Part shown: piece after piece, positions 1 to 7,839 of the stretch
Numbering within the stretch: the first letter of the stretch is position 1
How the letters are laid out: each line of letters begins with the position of its first letter
From: Natrinema sp. SYSU A 869
GTDB taxonomy: Archaea > Halobacteriota > Halobacteria > Halobacteriales > Natrialbaceae
Direction of reading: 5' to 3'
Assembly (NCBI RefSeq): GCF_019879105.1
Contig: NZ_CP082249.1
Span: 1,426,001-1,490,000 of the forward strand
Length of the DNA: 64,000 nt
Translations under genes and position numbers: made by a program
Notes under the pieces: model-generated
Databases searched by the model: none
The model's input: the letters and a program-made list of their open reading frames with translations, nothing else
What the model was told of the DNA's origin: nothing

Positions 1-1032
1 GTCGGCGACAACATCGTCTCCTCGTCGTCGCTGTACGGCGGGACATACACCTACCTCACCCACACCGTCGAAAAGCGCGGCATCGAGACGAAGTTCGTCG
101 ACACGCTAGAGTACGACGCCTACGAAGAGGCGATCGACGACGACACCGCGTTCGTTCACCTCGAGACGATCGGCAACCCCGCACTCGTCACGCCGGACAT
201 CGAACGAATCGCCGATATCGCCCACGATCACGACGTGCCGCTGTTCGTTGACAACACCTTCGCGACGCCGTATCTCTGCCGGCCCCTCGAGCACGGTGCG
301 GACCTGGTCTGGAACTCGACGACCAAGTGGATCCACGGCGCGGGGTCGACTGTCGGCGGAGTCCTCGTCGACGGCGGTTCCTTCCCATGGGAGGAGGGCA
401 ACTATCCCGAGATCACCGAGCCGAATCCGGCCTACCACGGCGTGAACTTCCGGGAGACGTTCGGCGACATGGCATTCTCGGTTGTTGCCCGCACGCGCGG
501 GCTTCGCGATCTGGGGAACCAGCAGGCCCCCTTCGACGCCTGGGTTACGCTCCAGAAACTCGAGTCGCTACCCCTGCGCATGGAGAAACACTGTGACAAC
601 GCGATGGTCGTCGCAGAGTATCTCGAGGACCACTCGAACGTATCGTGGGTCAACTACCCGGGCCTCGAGAGCCACGAGACCCACGAGAACGCGACGGAGT
701 ACCTCGATGGGGGCTACGGCGGCATGATCACCTTCGGGCTCGAGGGCGCTGACGGGTCCGACACGGACCCGTCTGCTCGCGAGACGTCGTCTCGAACTGG
801 CTACGACGCCGCGGAAACGGTCTGTAACGAGGTCGACCTGACGAGCCTGCTGGCCAACGTCGGTGACGCGAAGACGCTGATCATCCATCCCGCGAGCACG
901 ACCCACCAGCAGCTCACCGAGGAGGAGAAGCTGGCGGGCGGCGTGACCGACGACCTCGTGCGTCTTTCGGTGGGGATCGAAGATGTCGACGACGTCATCG
1001 CAGACCTCGATCAAGCGATCGAGAAGGTGTAA
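1..1032 (+). CDS. metY: O-acetylhomoserine aminocarboxypropyltransferase (sulfhydrylase), 5' partial
   Basis: PLP enzyme of the Cys/Met-metabolism family that makes homocysteine from O-acetylhomoserine and sulfide. The reading frame is open from base 1, so the N-terminus (roughly 90 residues by comparison with the family) lies outside the window. Visible are the VDNTFATP stretch (PLP-contacting Asp), the Schiff-base lysine in STTKWIHG (Lys codon at 325-327) and the C-terminal [10 protein letters not shown] and RLSVGIED motifs shared by MetY and cystathionine gamma-synthase. An acidic insertion ([13 protein letters not shown]) after GMITFGLEG is a haloarchaeal elaboration. The MetY call over MetB rests on the NYPEITEP and FGDMAF segments, which are typical of the long sulfhydrylase branch. 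Confidence in the family is high, in the exact substrate moderate. Confidence 0.88.
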   Translation, partial: VGDNIVSSSSLYGGTYTYLTHTVEKRGIETKFVDTLEYDAYEEAIDDDTAFVHLETIGNPALVTPDIERIADIAHDHDVPLFVDNTFATPYLCRPLEHGADLVWNSTTKWIHGAGSTVGGVLVDGGSFPWEEGNYPEITEPNPAYHGVNFRETFGDMAFSVVARTRGLRDLGNQQAPFDAWVTLQKLESLPLRMEKHCDNAMVVAEYLEDHSNVSWVNYPGLESHETHENATEYLDGGYGGMITFGLEGADGSDTDPSARETSSRTGYDAAETVCNEVDLTSLLANVGDAKTLIIHPASTTHQQLTEEEKLAGGVTDDLVRLSVGIEDVDDVIADLDQAIEKV

Positions 1033-1156
1033 ATCGGCAGTGACTGCGGCCCGGACCGACCGTGGCTCGGAGTGACCGCGACCACGGCCGGACGACAATT
1101 CCAGCGCGCTGTAACTAGCCCTCGTCGTTAAGTTCTCGGCGTTCGACTGGTCGACT

Positions 1157-1546
1157 ATGCCGACCGGGCTACTCACGTCAGACGCGTCGGAACAGATCGT
1201 TACGACCTGTCGAACGGCCATCGGCGACAGTCTTCGTTCGGTCACTTACTTCACGCGCAACGACTACGAGCAGGTCTACCTCCGCGAGGACTTAGAGCGC
1301 GACGCTGACCTCTCGACGTTCATCGGCCACGAGTGGCGCGGCTTCAAGACCACCCAAACCGCCTATGAGGGGTCGGAGCTCGGCGGGTACGACTATACGA
1401 TTCGGGTCTTCGAGAACGGCTTTCTGATTCGCGTGACCAACGACAGCGAGGGCGTCCTCGCCACCACCGACGGGCTGACGGTCAAAGACTTCGAAGAAGT
1501 CGCGACGGCGCTCGACTCGTTCCTCAACAGTCGCGAGATTTCGTAG
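1157..1546 (+). CDS. Conserved haloarchaeal protein, 129 aa
   Basis: Soluble acidic protein with no catalytic motif that I recognise. The sequence has a regular alpha/beta look: an N-terminal helix (ASEQIVTTCRTAIGD), a central region with Tyr-rich strands (YDYTIRVFENGFLIRV) and a C-terminal helix (VKDFEEVATALDSFL). The ATG at 1157 is preceded by the A/T-containing GTTAAG at about 1129. It resembles small conserved hypothetical proteins that are widespread in Halobacteria, but I cannot name the family with certainty. Its end overlaps the 3' end of the opposite-strand ORF at 1524-1715 by 23 bases. Confidence 0.75.
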   Translation: MPTGLLTSDASEQIVTTCRTAIGDSLRSVTYFTRNDYEQVYLREDLERDADLSTFIGHEWRGFKTTQTAYEGSELGGYDYTIRVFENGFLIRVTNDSEGVLATTDGLTVKDFEEVATALDSFLNSREIS

Positions 1547-1715
1547 CGGGGTCGTCGCTCGAGCTCGAGCGGTCGACATCGCTATCGGCCGCGTCTCGAT
1601 CGTCCTCGTCGTCGGCGTCCGCCTCGCCGATCGGCAAGCCGGAGCCGTGGTCGCCGTCCGTTCCGAGGAGGCGAGCGAAGCGACGACGTTCCGCAGCGTG
1701 TCTGTCTAGACTCAT
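1524..1715 (-). CDS. Small acidic hypothetical protein, 63 aa
   Basis: Begins MSLDRHAAERRRFARLLG and then turns into an extremely Asp/Ser-rich tail (EADADDEDDRD, SSSSDDP). The basic N-terminal helix followed by an acidic tail is a common form for small haloarchaeal proteins. The 5' flank on the minus strand contains CCATATTAC, a plausible TATA element roughly 35 bases upstream of the ATG. No domain is recognised. It is convergent with the 1157-1546 gene and overlaps it by 23 bases, so a spurious ORF is possible. Confidence 0.4.
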   Translation of the reverse strand: MSLDRHAAERRRFARLLGTDGDHGSGLPIGEADADDEDDRDAADSDVDRSSSSDDPATKSRDC

Positions 1716-1904
1716 GCCACTGCTAGAGGTTGGTTTCCCTTGTAGTAATATGGGTCGTTTTCGGTAGAAACTCGTTACTTCCCTCGTGAAACGATTCCAT
1801 CGCCGCCCCGCGGTTTCCGCCGTGTAAATAGTTTTCTACGAGCCGGACCGTGTGGCGTCGGCACAGCGTAACACCCTTTTCTGCCACGCCCGTGGGTATC
1901 TCCA

Positions 1905-2435
1905 ATGACAGATCTTCCAGACCCCGTCGCCAGCGAACTCGAGTCCCACGATGCGTTCGATCGGACCGACGACGGCTACGGCCTCACGACGACCGTCTTC
2001 GAAACGACGATCACGGCCGATGACGCCGACGGGAAACGCGACGGCCGGTTTCACGTGACCGTTACCCTTCCGACGCTCGACGCAGCCGTCGCCGACGAAG
2101 TCGTCGCGACCCCAGTCGAGGACGGCTGGTTCGAGACCCTCGAGCGACGCCTCCAGGACGTTTTCACCGTCGCCCACACGAGCACCCACGACGAGCCGGT
2201 CATCGAACGCGACGCCGACGAAGTTCGAGTCCGCCTCGAGTACACTGCCTGGGACGCCGGCGAGGGTGCCGACGACGCCAAAGCGCTGGTCGAGTTCGTC
2301 GAGGGCACCTTCGCACAGGGGATCATCCCCGGCTACGAGTACCAGGGTGAGGCGGCGACGCTGCTCGAGAACGCCCAGGGCAGGGGCCAAGAGGCTGCAG
2401 ACGGTGACGGAAACAGTGGCGGCATGCCGCTGTAA
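1905..2435 (+). CDS. DUF5813-like haloarchaeal protein
   Basis: A 176-aa acidic cytoplasmic protein. It has two strand-rich halves (FHVTVTLPTLDAAV and VRVRLEYTAWD) and a C-terminal helix with the motif GIIPGYEYQGEAA, followed by a disordered Gly/Asp tail ending GGMPL. The arrangement matches my recollection of the uncharacterised DUF5813 family found in almost all Halobacteria. No function is known. The ATG start at 1905 follows the A/T-poor spacer closely, as expected for a short leader. It is followed three bases after its stop by the first inverted repeat of the 2438-3036 spacer. Confidence 0.72.
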   Translation: MTDLPDPVASELESHDAFDRTDDGYGLTTTVFETTITADDADGKRDGRFHVTVTLPTLDAAVADEVVATPVEDGWFETLERRLQDVFTVAHTSTHDEPVIERDADEVRVRLEYTAWDAGEGADDAKALVEFVEGTFAQGIIPGYEYQGEAATLLENAQGRGQEAADGDGNSGGMPL

Positions 2436-2437
2436 AC

Positions 2438-2509
2438 CGAAATTTTGCTCTGCGGTCTGTCGCGCTGGCGGCTTCGCCACACAGCGCGACGTCCCTCGGC
2501 AAAATTTCG
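2438..2509. repeat. Stem-loop module A of the 2.4-3.0 kb spacer
   Basis: An 11-base inverted repeat, CGAAATTTTGC at 2438-2448 and GCAAAATTTCG at 2499-2509, is perfect. It encloses a second perfect 9-base stem, GTCGCGCTG at 2459-2467 with CAGCGCGAC at 2482-2490, and a small GGCG/CGCC stem in between. It starts three bases after the stop codon of the 1905-2435 gene and could work as its 3' structure. The same 11-mer recurs in variant form around module B. Confidence 0.8.
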
Positions 2510-2885
2510 ATCAAAAGCACTCCTCGCTCCCGTCGGTCGCTCGTCGGCCCAAGCGCTTCGCGCTCGGTGAACAGCGTCGCTCGGGTCCGCCGAACCACTC
2601 GCTAGCTGACACAACACCTGATGACCAGTTCACGATCAACACGCTCGCTCTCATCAGTCGCTCGCGGTGAGTATGGTCGTCTCGTCAGATGCGTCACCGA
2701 CTCTAATGGCCGGGAGCGGGGCTCGAGCAGACGCGAGAGCCACACGACTCGGGGGAGGGCAGGCCGCTACCCGATACCGACCGCGAGCGAACCCGAAGGG
2801 TGAGCGAGCGGGCCGACGACTGACCCAGAAGCCGCGCGGAGCGCGGCTGGTGGGGAAAGAAGAGTGCTTTTCATCGAAGTTTTGC
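2499..2885. repeat. 27-base inverted repeat bracketing 330 bases
   Basis: Bases 2499-2525 and 2859-2885 are reverse complements of each other at 24 of 27 positions (mismatches at three single bases). The enclosed 2526-2858 has no convincing gene. It does contain two short hairpins, AGCGC-TTC-GCGCT at 2552-2564 and GCCGCGC-GGA-GCGCGGC at 2831-2847. The arrangement resembles a MITE or a pair of opposed dispersed intergenic repeats. No target-site duplication is obvious. Confidence 0.65.
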
Positions 2886-2888
2886 CGA

Positions 2889-3016
2889 GTGCGGTCGCGA
2901 AGCGACCGCACGTGGTTCGAGACGCCTTCGGCGTCTCGTCATCAAGCGAAACCTTCGGTTTCGCGGACCTCGCGAATCTTCGATTCGCTCAGTCACGAGA
3001 GAGCGAAGCTCTCTCG
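2889..3016. repeat. Tandem array of five perfect hairpins with 3-base loops
   Basis: Five consecutive perfect hairpins lie end to end: 2889-2911 (10-bp stem, loop GAA), 2918-2938 (9 bp, TTC), 2946-2964 (8 bp, TTC), 2972-2988 (7 bp, TTC) and 2996-3016 (9 bp, GAA). Each stem has a different sequence but the loop is always GAA or its complement. The array ends 25 bases before the stop codon of the minus-strand RAM protein at 3042-3272, so it would lie in that gene's 3' region. Confidence 0.85.
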
Positions 3017-3041
3017 AACGACAGCGCAAAAGTTCGGTCCT

Positions 3042-3272
3042 CTAGTCCATCGCGATGTACGTCTGCGTATCCTCGATGCCCGCAATAGTCTGGATATGGG
3101 TAGCCGCGATCTCCTTGACTTCGGCGGGCGTCTCGACCACCGCTTTCGCGATGAGATCGACGTCACCGGCAACGATGTGGGCCGACTGGACGCCGTCGAT
3201 GGATTCGATGTTGTCTCTGAGTCGATCCGCCTCGCCCGTATTCGCCTTGATCATGATGAACGCTGTAACCAT
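3042..3272 (-). CDS. Stand-alone Lrp/AsnC ligand-binding (RAM) domain protein
   Basis: A 76-aa protein consisting only of the C-terminal effector domain of Lrp/AsnC regulators: MVTAFIMIKANTG at the start, the central VQSAHIVAGDVDLIAK strand and the terminal GIEDTQTYIAM. It has no HTH, so it cannot bind DNA by itself. It probably forms oligomers and senses a small molecule or modulates a partner. Its ATG overlaps the TGA of the upstream trkA gene by one base (TGATG), with GGAGGTG about 9 bases before the ATG, so the two are translationally coupled. That coupling suggests a role with the TrkA protein. A close paralogue lies at 4293-4523. Confidence 0.9.
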   Translation of the reverse strand: MVTAFIMIKANTGEADRLRDNIESIDGVQSAHIVAGDVDLIAKAVVETPAEVKEIAATHIQTIAGIEDTQTYIAMD

Positions 3273-4045
3273 CAGTTAACACCTCCAGTGTCGGAGTCAG
3301 TCTCCGAATCAGGGTCCGTTTCCGTCTCGAGTAGTTCCGTCGCCGCCGAACTCGAGTTCTCGCCCGCGTTCGCGGCAGCACGCGGCGCCGTCTCGCCAAC
3401 GAGGAGCTGGCGGACCTCGCTCAGGACATCGAAGTCTGCGAGGACGACGAGTCGGTCATCGTCCTCGAGCGAGAGGTCTTCGGTGGGAATCTCGAGGTCC
3501 TGGTCGCGCTTGCCGAAGGCGAGGACTGTCGCATCGGCGGGGAGGTGCAGTTCGCTGATCGTGTAGCCGTTGACGGGGGCCACGTCGGTGATCGTGAGTT
3601 CGACGACCTGCAGGTGGGGGGCGATGTCGGCGATGGCGCGGATCGTTCCGCCAAGCAGGGCGTTTTTCGCGCCGATCGCGCCGAGGCGCTCGGGGTAGAT
3701 GATCTCGTCGACCTGATCCGCGTACTTGCGGTAGATCCCCTCGCGATAGGCTTCGTCGATCCGCATCACGGTTCGACAGCCGTAGTGGTTCCCGATCATG
3801 CAAGCGGTGAAATTGACGTTAAGGTCGCCGGTCAGCGCACCGATGGCGTCGGCATCCCTGATACCAGCCTCCTCGAGAACGTCTTCGCGGGAGCCGTCGC
3901 CATCGACGACGGGAAATCCCTGATCGCGGGCGCGTCTGAGCGTCGGCTCGTCGCGTTCGACCATCGTCACCTCGTGGTCTTCGTCACGCAAGACGCGTGC
4001 TGTGCGCAGACCGACCCGTCCAGCCCCGATAATCACGAACCGCAT
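3272..4045 (-). CDS. trkA: TrkA-type potassium uptake regulator (RCK_N plus RCK_C)
   Basis: A 257-aa cytosolic regulatory subunit for K+ transporters or channels. The N-terminal Rossmann domain shows GAGRVG at residues 7-12 and an acidic end of beta-2 (MVERDE) for NAD(H) binding. GDGSREDVLEEAGI and ADAIGALTGDLNVN follow, as in the family. A C-terminal RCK_C domain (about residues 135-215) includes LHLPADATVLAFGKR. The last 40 residues are a disordered, Asp/Thr/Ser-rich acidic tail. No Trk membrane subunit lies nearby. The gene is co-transcribed with the RAM protein downstream. Confidence 0.92.
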   Translation of the reverse strand: MRFVIIGAGRVGLRTARVLRDEDHEVTMVERDEPTLRRARDQGFPVVDGDGSREDVLEEAGIRDADAIGALTGDLNVNFTACMIGNHYGCRTVMRIDEAYREGIYRKYADQVDEIIYPERLGAIGAKNALLGGTIRAIADIAPHLQVVELTITDVAPVNGYTISELHLPADATVLAFGKRDQDLEIPTEDLSLEDDDRLVVLADFDVLSEVRQLLVGETAPRAAANAGENSSSAATELLETETDPDSETDSDTGGVN

Positions 4046-4201
4046 GAACGGAAGTACATCGGCACCGGTGAATAAGTTTGTCCCCGATTACCATGGGAGG
4101 GGTTCGATCGGACGGGGCAACCCGAAGGGTGATTTCGACGGCAAAAGCGGGTTCGAACGCCGATCGACGGCCGCGACGATCCGTCTCCGCGGGGACGGGT
4201 C

Positions 4202-4283
4202 ATACGGTCTGCTGTAACTGTGTACCGGCGCACCCGCATGGCGGGTCGCGAATGCGCCGGAACTGACTTACAGTAGTCCGTAT
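4202..4283. repeat. Three-tiered cruciform between trkA and the second RAM gene
   Basis: An 82-base nested inverted repeat. The outer arm 4202-4217 pairs with 4268-4283 (14 of 16 bases), the middle arm CCGGCGCA at 4225-4232 pairs with TGCGCCGG at 4253-4260, and the inner arm CCCGC at 4233-4237 pairs with GCGGG at 4241-4245 around ATG. On the minus strand it begins 10 bases after the stop of the 4293-4523 gene and ends about 155 bases before the trkA start. It may be a terminator, an attenuator in a RAM-trkA transcript, or a small mobile repeat. Confidence 0.75.
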
Positions 4284-4292
4284 CACTGTCCG

Positions 4293-4523
4293 TCACCCCA
4301 TTGCAATGTACGTCTTCGTGTCGGTGATACCCCCCAGTCCTTGAATACTCGAGGAAACGGTCTGGAGGATGTCGTAGACCTCCGGCGCGTCGACCTCCGC
4401 GATGATGTCGTAGTTGCCCGCGACGATGTGTGCGTCGGTGACCGAGTCAAGGCCGTTGATCTCCGCGAGCAGCCCCTCGGACTTTCCGGCGGCCGTCTTC
4501 ACCATGATGAACGCGTGAACCAT
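4293..4523 (-). CDS. Second stand-alone Lrp/AsnC ligand-binding (RAM) domain protein
   Basis: A 76-aa RAM-domain protein starting MVHAFIMVKTAAGKSE, with HIVAGNYDIIAEVDA and a terminal GGITDTKTYIAMG that closely mirrors the ending of the protein at 3042-3272. A longer in-frame start at 4658 exists but gives an Arg/Ser-rich extension unlike the family, so the ATG at 4523 is preferred. It has no HTH. It is followed on the same strand by a large cruciform and then trkA. Probably an effector-sensing partner; the effector is unknown. Confidence 0.9.
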   Translation of the reverse strand: MVHAFIMVKTAAGKSEGLLAEINGLDSVTDAHIVAGNYDIIAEVDAPEVYDILQTVSSSIQGLGGITDTKTYIAMG

Positions 4524-4629
4524 CGGCGGTGTGGTACACCATGCCACGACTAAAGGCTTTGCCCGAATCGATCGTCGAGATCCCGCTCGAGAACGCGGGT
4601 AGTCGAGGAAATGAAAGGCCAACGAGCAA

Positions 4630-5235
4630 CTATCTGGACTCTGCCACTGCCGCGGCAAGCGCGTCCGTCACCGCTTCGAGCACCGCATCCGGCGACTGCG
4701 TCGCGTCGACGCGGACGAAGCGGTCGGGGTCGCGTTCGATCAATCGCTCGTAGTTCGTGCGGACCGACTCGAGGTACTCGGCTCGCTCGAACTTGTTCGT
4801 TGTTCCCGCGCGGGTCGCGGCGGTCTCGGGATCGAGATCGAGGTAGATCGTCAGATCCGGTTCGATCGAAAACGGCCGGTGAATGTCGACGACATACTCG
4901 AGCGGGTCGTCGAGATTGTGACTGTCGGCCGCCGCAAGCGTCGCGCCCTGGTATGCAAAGCGAGAGTCCGAGTACCGATCGGAAATGACGAGATCGCCGC
5001 GCTCGAGGGCGGGTTCGATCACCCGCGAGAGGTGGTCGGCGTGGTCGGCCGTGTAGAGGAACAGTTCTGCCAGCGGGTCGGCGTCGTCGTCCTCGATCGA
5101 GCGGTAGACGGCGTCGCCGTACCAAGAGTCGTCCGTCGGCTCGCGCGTGAACACGGTGTCGGGGTACCGGTCCTGTAGGGACTCCCAGATCGTCGTCTTG
5201 CCGCTGCCGTCCAGTCCCTCGAGCGTGACCAGCAT
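4630..5235 (-). CDS. tmk: Thymidylate kinase
   Basis: Phosphorylates dTMP to dTDP with ATP in DNA precursor synthesis. The 201-aa protein has the P-loop GLDGSGKT at residues 7-14, the TREPTDD segment (base recognition Arg) and the [11 protein letters not shown] motif characteristic of dTMP kinases (DR[YH]). A LID region with [10 protein letters not shown] follows. The ATG at 5235 is immediately before [10 protein letters not shown], the typical start. It runs divergently from the NDUFA9-like gene with a 111-base spacer containing TATTTA-type elements for both. Confidence 0.95.
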   Translation of the reverse strand: MLVTLEGLDGSGKTTIWESLQDRYPDTVFTREPTDDSWYGDAVYRSIEDDDADPLAELFLYTADHADHLSRVIEPALERGDLVISDRYSDSRFAYQGATLAAADSHNLDDPLEYVVDIHRPFSIEPDLTIYLDLDPETAATRAGTTNKFERAEYLESVRTNYERLIERDPDRFVRVDATQSPDAVLEAVTDALAAAVAESR

Positions 5236-5346
5236 GTTCCCACCTCGTGGAGAGCACTATTTAGATGTAGCACAATCCGTCGAGCCTCGAGTCGCCTTCT
5301 CACGTAGCCGCCCACCTATTTATCGCTGCGGGGTCATATTCCGTCC

Positions 5347-6267
5347 ATGAACGTCCTCGTCGCTGGTGGCACCGGCTTCATCGGCACGAACCTGTGTTCG
5401 GAACTGGTCGAGCGCGGCCACGAGGTGACGGCGCTCTCTCGATCCCCGGACGGCGAGGGACTCCCCGACGGCGTCGCGTCGGCGATGGGCGACGTCAGCG
5501 CCTACGATTCGATCACTGACACGGTGGCGGACCACGACGCTGTCGTCAACCTCGTCTCGCTCTCGCCGCTCTACAAGCCCCGCGGCAGCCCGGGTCATGA
5601 GGCGGTCCACCTCGGGGGCACCGAGAACCTCGTCCGGGCCGCCGAAGCCGGCGACGTCTCCCGATTCCTCCAGATAAGCGCGCTCGGTGCCGATCCGAAC
5701 GGTGAGACGGCCTACATCCGCGCCAAGGGCAAGGCCGAGACAGTGGTCAGGGAGTCCACGCTCGAGTGGACGATCGTCCGTCCGTCCGTCGTCTTCGGCG
5801 ATGGTGCGGAGTTCGTCGAGTTCACGAAGACGCTGACGACGCCGTACGTGACTGGGTTACCGGGCGGCGGAAAAACGCGGTTCCAGCCCATCTGGATCGG
5901 TGATCTCGCCCCGATGCTGGCCGATGCGCTCGAAGACGAGTCCCACATCGGTGAGACCTACGAACTCGCCGGGCCACAGATCGCCACGCTCGCGGACGTC
6001 ACGAAACTGGTCTACGCGGCCGAGGGAAAAGACGTCACGATCGTCACGATCCCGATGGGGCTGGCGAAACTCGGCCTCTCGGCGGCCGATTCGCTACCGT
6101 TCATCCCCTTCGGCTCTGATCAGGCCCGATCGCTCGAGTTCGACAACACGGTCGACGACAACGACGTGACCGTGTTCGGCCGCGATCCGGCGGACCTGCG
6201 GACGCTCGGATCGTATTTCGGCCTCGAGCGGACCAGTCACCGGGAAAAACGGCCGGAAGCGGTCTGA
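5347..6267 (+). CDS. NDUFA9-like NAD(P)-binding atypical SDR
   Basis: A 306-aa Rossmann protein with GGTGFIG at residues 7-13 and an SDR-like YIRAKGKAE segment (Y-x3-K). The rest resembles the complex I NDUFA9 / nucleoside-diphosphate-sugar epimerase-like branch. These proteins bind NAD(P)H and in archaea act as reductases of unknown substrate. Motifs such as RPSVVFG, QPIWIGDLA and YELAGP are the family hallmarks. A promoter-like CTATTTATC lies about 20-25 bases upstream of the ATG, consistent with a leaderless transcript. It is monocistronic. Confidence 0.85.
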   Translation: MNVLVAGGTGFIGTNLCSELVERGHEVTALSRSPDGEGLPDGVASAMGDVSAYDSITDTVADHDAVVNLVSLSPLYKPRGSPGHEAVHLGGTENLVRAAEAGDVSRFLQISALGADPNGETAYIRAKGKAETVVRESTLEWTIVRPSVVFGDGAEFVEFTKTLTTPYVTGLPGGGKTRFQPIWIGDLAPMLADALEDESHIGETYELAGPQIATLADVTKLVYAAEGKDVTIVTIPMGLAKLGLSAADSLPFIPFGSDQARSLEFDNTVDDNDVTVFGRDPADLRTLGSYFGLERTSHREKRPEAV

Positions 6268-6442
6268 CGTTGTCGCCGCCTCACTCTCTCAATAGTTCTA
6301 CTCTCTGCTCATACGTAATATAAAAATACCTATAGGCGGAGTAATTACTTTTTTCTCGAGCACGAGAATAGGCCGAATACCGCCTTGTTCCGTCGGTTAG
6401 GTGCAATAGTAAATTAATCGAGAAAGTCAGGGTTGCACAAGA

Positions 6443-6448
6443 TTTATA
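6443..6448 (+). promoter_or_regulatory. TATA box of cetZ
   Basis: TTTATA within GATTTATATCC, 46-51 bases upstream of the cetZ ATG. This predicts a transcript with a short 5' leader. The preceding 6300-6420 is markedly A/T-rich for this genome, with CATACGTAATATAAAAATACC at 6310-6330, and could hold additional promoter elements. Confidence 0.6.
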
Positions 6449-6493
6449 TCCTCCATTGCACTGTTACCAATTCAACGGAGCCCCTAACAAACA

Positions 6494-7678
6494 ATGAAGT
6501 TGGCGATGATCGGATTCGGACAGGCCGGTGGCAAAATCGTCGATCGATTCCTCGATTACGACGATCGGACGGGTAGCGGAATCGTCCGGGCAGCGATCGC
6601 TGTCAACTCCGCGAAAGCGGACCTCATGGGTCTGGATAATATTCCACAGGAGAACCGCGTACTCATCGGCCAGGCCCGGGTAAAGGGCCATGGCGTGGGT
6701 GCTGACAACGAACTCGGCGCGGAAGTCGCCGAGGAGGACATCGACGAGGTTCAAAACGCCATCGACCAGATCCCGACCCACGAGGTCGACGCCTTCCTGA
6801 TCGTTTCCGGGATGGGCGGCGGCACCGGATCGGGCGGCGCGCCGGTCCTCGCCAAACACCTCAAGCGAATCTACACGATCCCCGTCTACGGGCTCGGCGT
6901 CCTGCCGGGCACGGACGAAGGCGGTATCTACACTCTCAACGCGGCACGGTCCTTCCAGACGTTCGTCCGCGAAGTCGACAACCTACTCGTCTTCGACAAC
7001 GACTCCTGGCGACAGACCGGCGAGTCCGTCGAGGGTGGCTACGATCAGATCAACGAGGAGATCGTCCGCCGCTTTGGCGTCCTCTTCGGTGCCGGCGAGG
7101 TCGGCGACGGGCAGGAAGTCGCCGAGAGCGTCGTCGACTCCTCTGAGATCATCAACACGCTCTCCGGCGGTGGCGTCTCCACCGTCGGCTACGCCTCCGA
7201 GGAAGTCGAACTGAACTCGGGCGGCGGGCTGCTCTCGCGGTTCACCGGCGACGGTGGCGGCGGGACGGACGATGATCTCGACGCTGCGAACACGACCAAC
7301 CGCATTACGAGCCTCGTTCGCAAGGCCGCACTCGGCCGGCTCACACTCCCCTGTGAGATCGAAGGCACGGAGCGCGCCCTGCTCGTGCTCTCTGGTCCAC
7401 CGGAGTATCTGAATCGAAAAGGCATCGAACGCGGCCGCAAGTGGCTCGAGGAGGAAACGGGCAGCATGGAAGTTCGCGGTGGCGACTTCCCCCGAGAGGA
7501 GCCCGAGGTGTCCGCGGCGATCCTGCTGTCGGGCGTGACGAACGTCCCGCGGATCAAGCGACTCCAGCAGGTCGCCATCGAGGCACAGGACAACATCGAC
7601 GACATCCAACAGGAGAGCGAGGAGAACCTCGAGGAACTCGTCGAGGACGACGAGGACGAACTCGAGCCGCTGTTCTAG
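6494..7678 (+). CDS. cetZ1: Tubulin-like cytoskeletal GTPase CetZ
   Basis: A 394-aa member of the archaeal CetZ family, which forms dynamic filaments and controls cell shape and motility-associated rod development in Haloferax. It has the N-terminal GFGQAGGK, the GTP-binding GGGTGSGG loop near residue 110, and the T7-loop region GGYDQINEE that would contact the next subunit's nucleotide. The C-terminus is a long acidic tail (EENLEELVEDDEDELEPLF), as in tubulins and CetZ. The start MKLAMIGFGQAGGK is that of CetZ1-type proteins. A glycine-rich loop (SGGGLLSRFTGDGGGGTDDD) is variable in the family. It is a single-gene unit. Confidence 0.93.
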   Translation: MKLAMIGFGQAGGKIVDRFLDYDDRTGSGIVRAAIAVNSAKADLMGLDNIPQENRVLIGQARVKGHGVGADNELGAEVAEEDIDEVQNAIDQIPTHEVDAFLIVSGMGGGTGSGGAPVLAKHLKRIYTIPVYGLGVLPGTDEGGIYTLNAARSFQTFVREVDNLLVFDNDSWRQTGESVEGGYDQINEEIVRRFGVLFGAGEVGDGQEVAESVVDSSEIINTLSGGGVSTVGYASEEVELNSGGGLLSRFTGDGGGGTDDDLDAANTTNRITSLVRKAALGRLTLPCEIEGTERALLVLSGPPEYLNRKGIERGRKWLEEETGSMEVRGGDFPREEPEVSAAILLSGVTNVPRIKRLQQVAIEAQDNIDDIQQESEENLEELVEDDEDELEPLF

Positions 7679-7839
7679 GCCGCCGTTCTTTTGTATTCGA
7701 CGGCGCGAGCGCCACACTCGTGTCAGTGTCAGGGGGGACGACGATCGATACTGCTTTTCGGCGAGCAGATCGCCCGCTATCGACCGATAGCACTCCGACG
7801 TGCTTTTGAGCGCGCCCGGACTACCGCAACCAGATTCAG

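Noticed and set aside
2667-3566. 299-codon plus-strand frame across the hairpin spacer and the RAM/trkA genes
   Set aside because: Antisense to two clear genes and Arg/Ser-rich; arises from GC codon bias.
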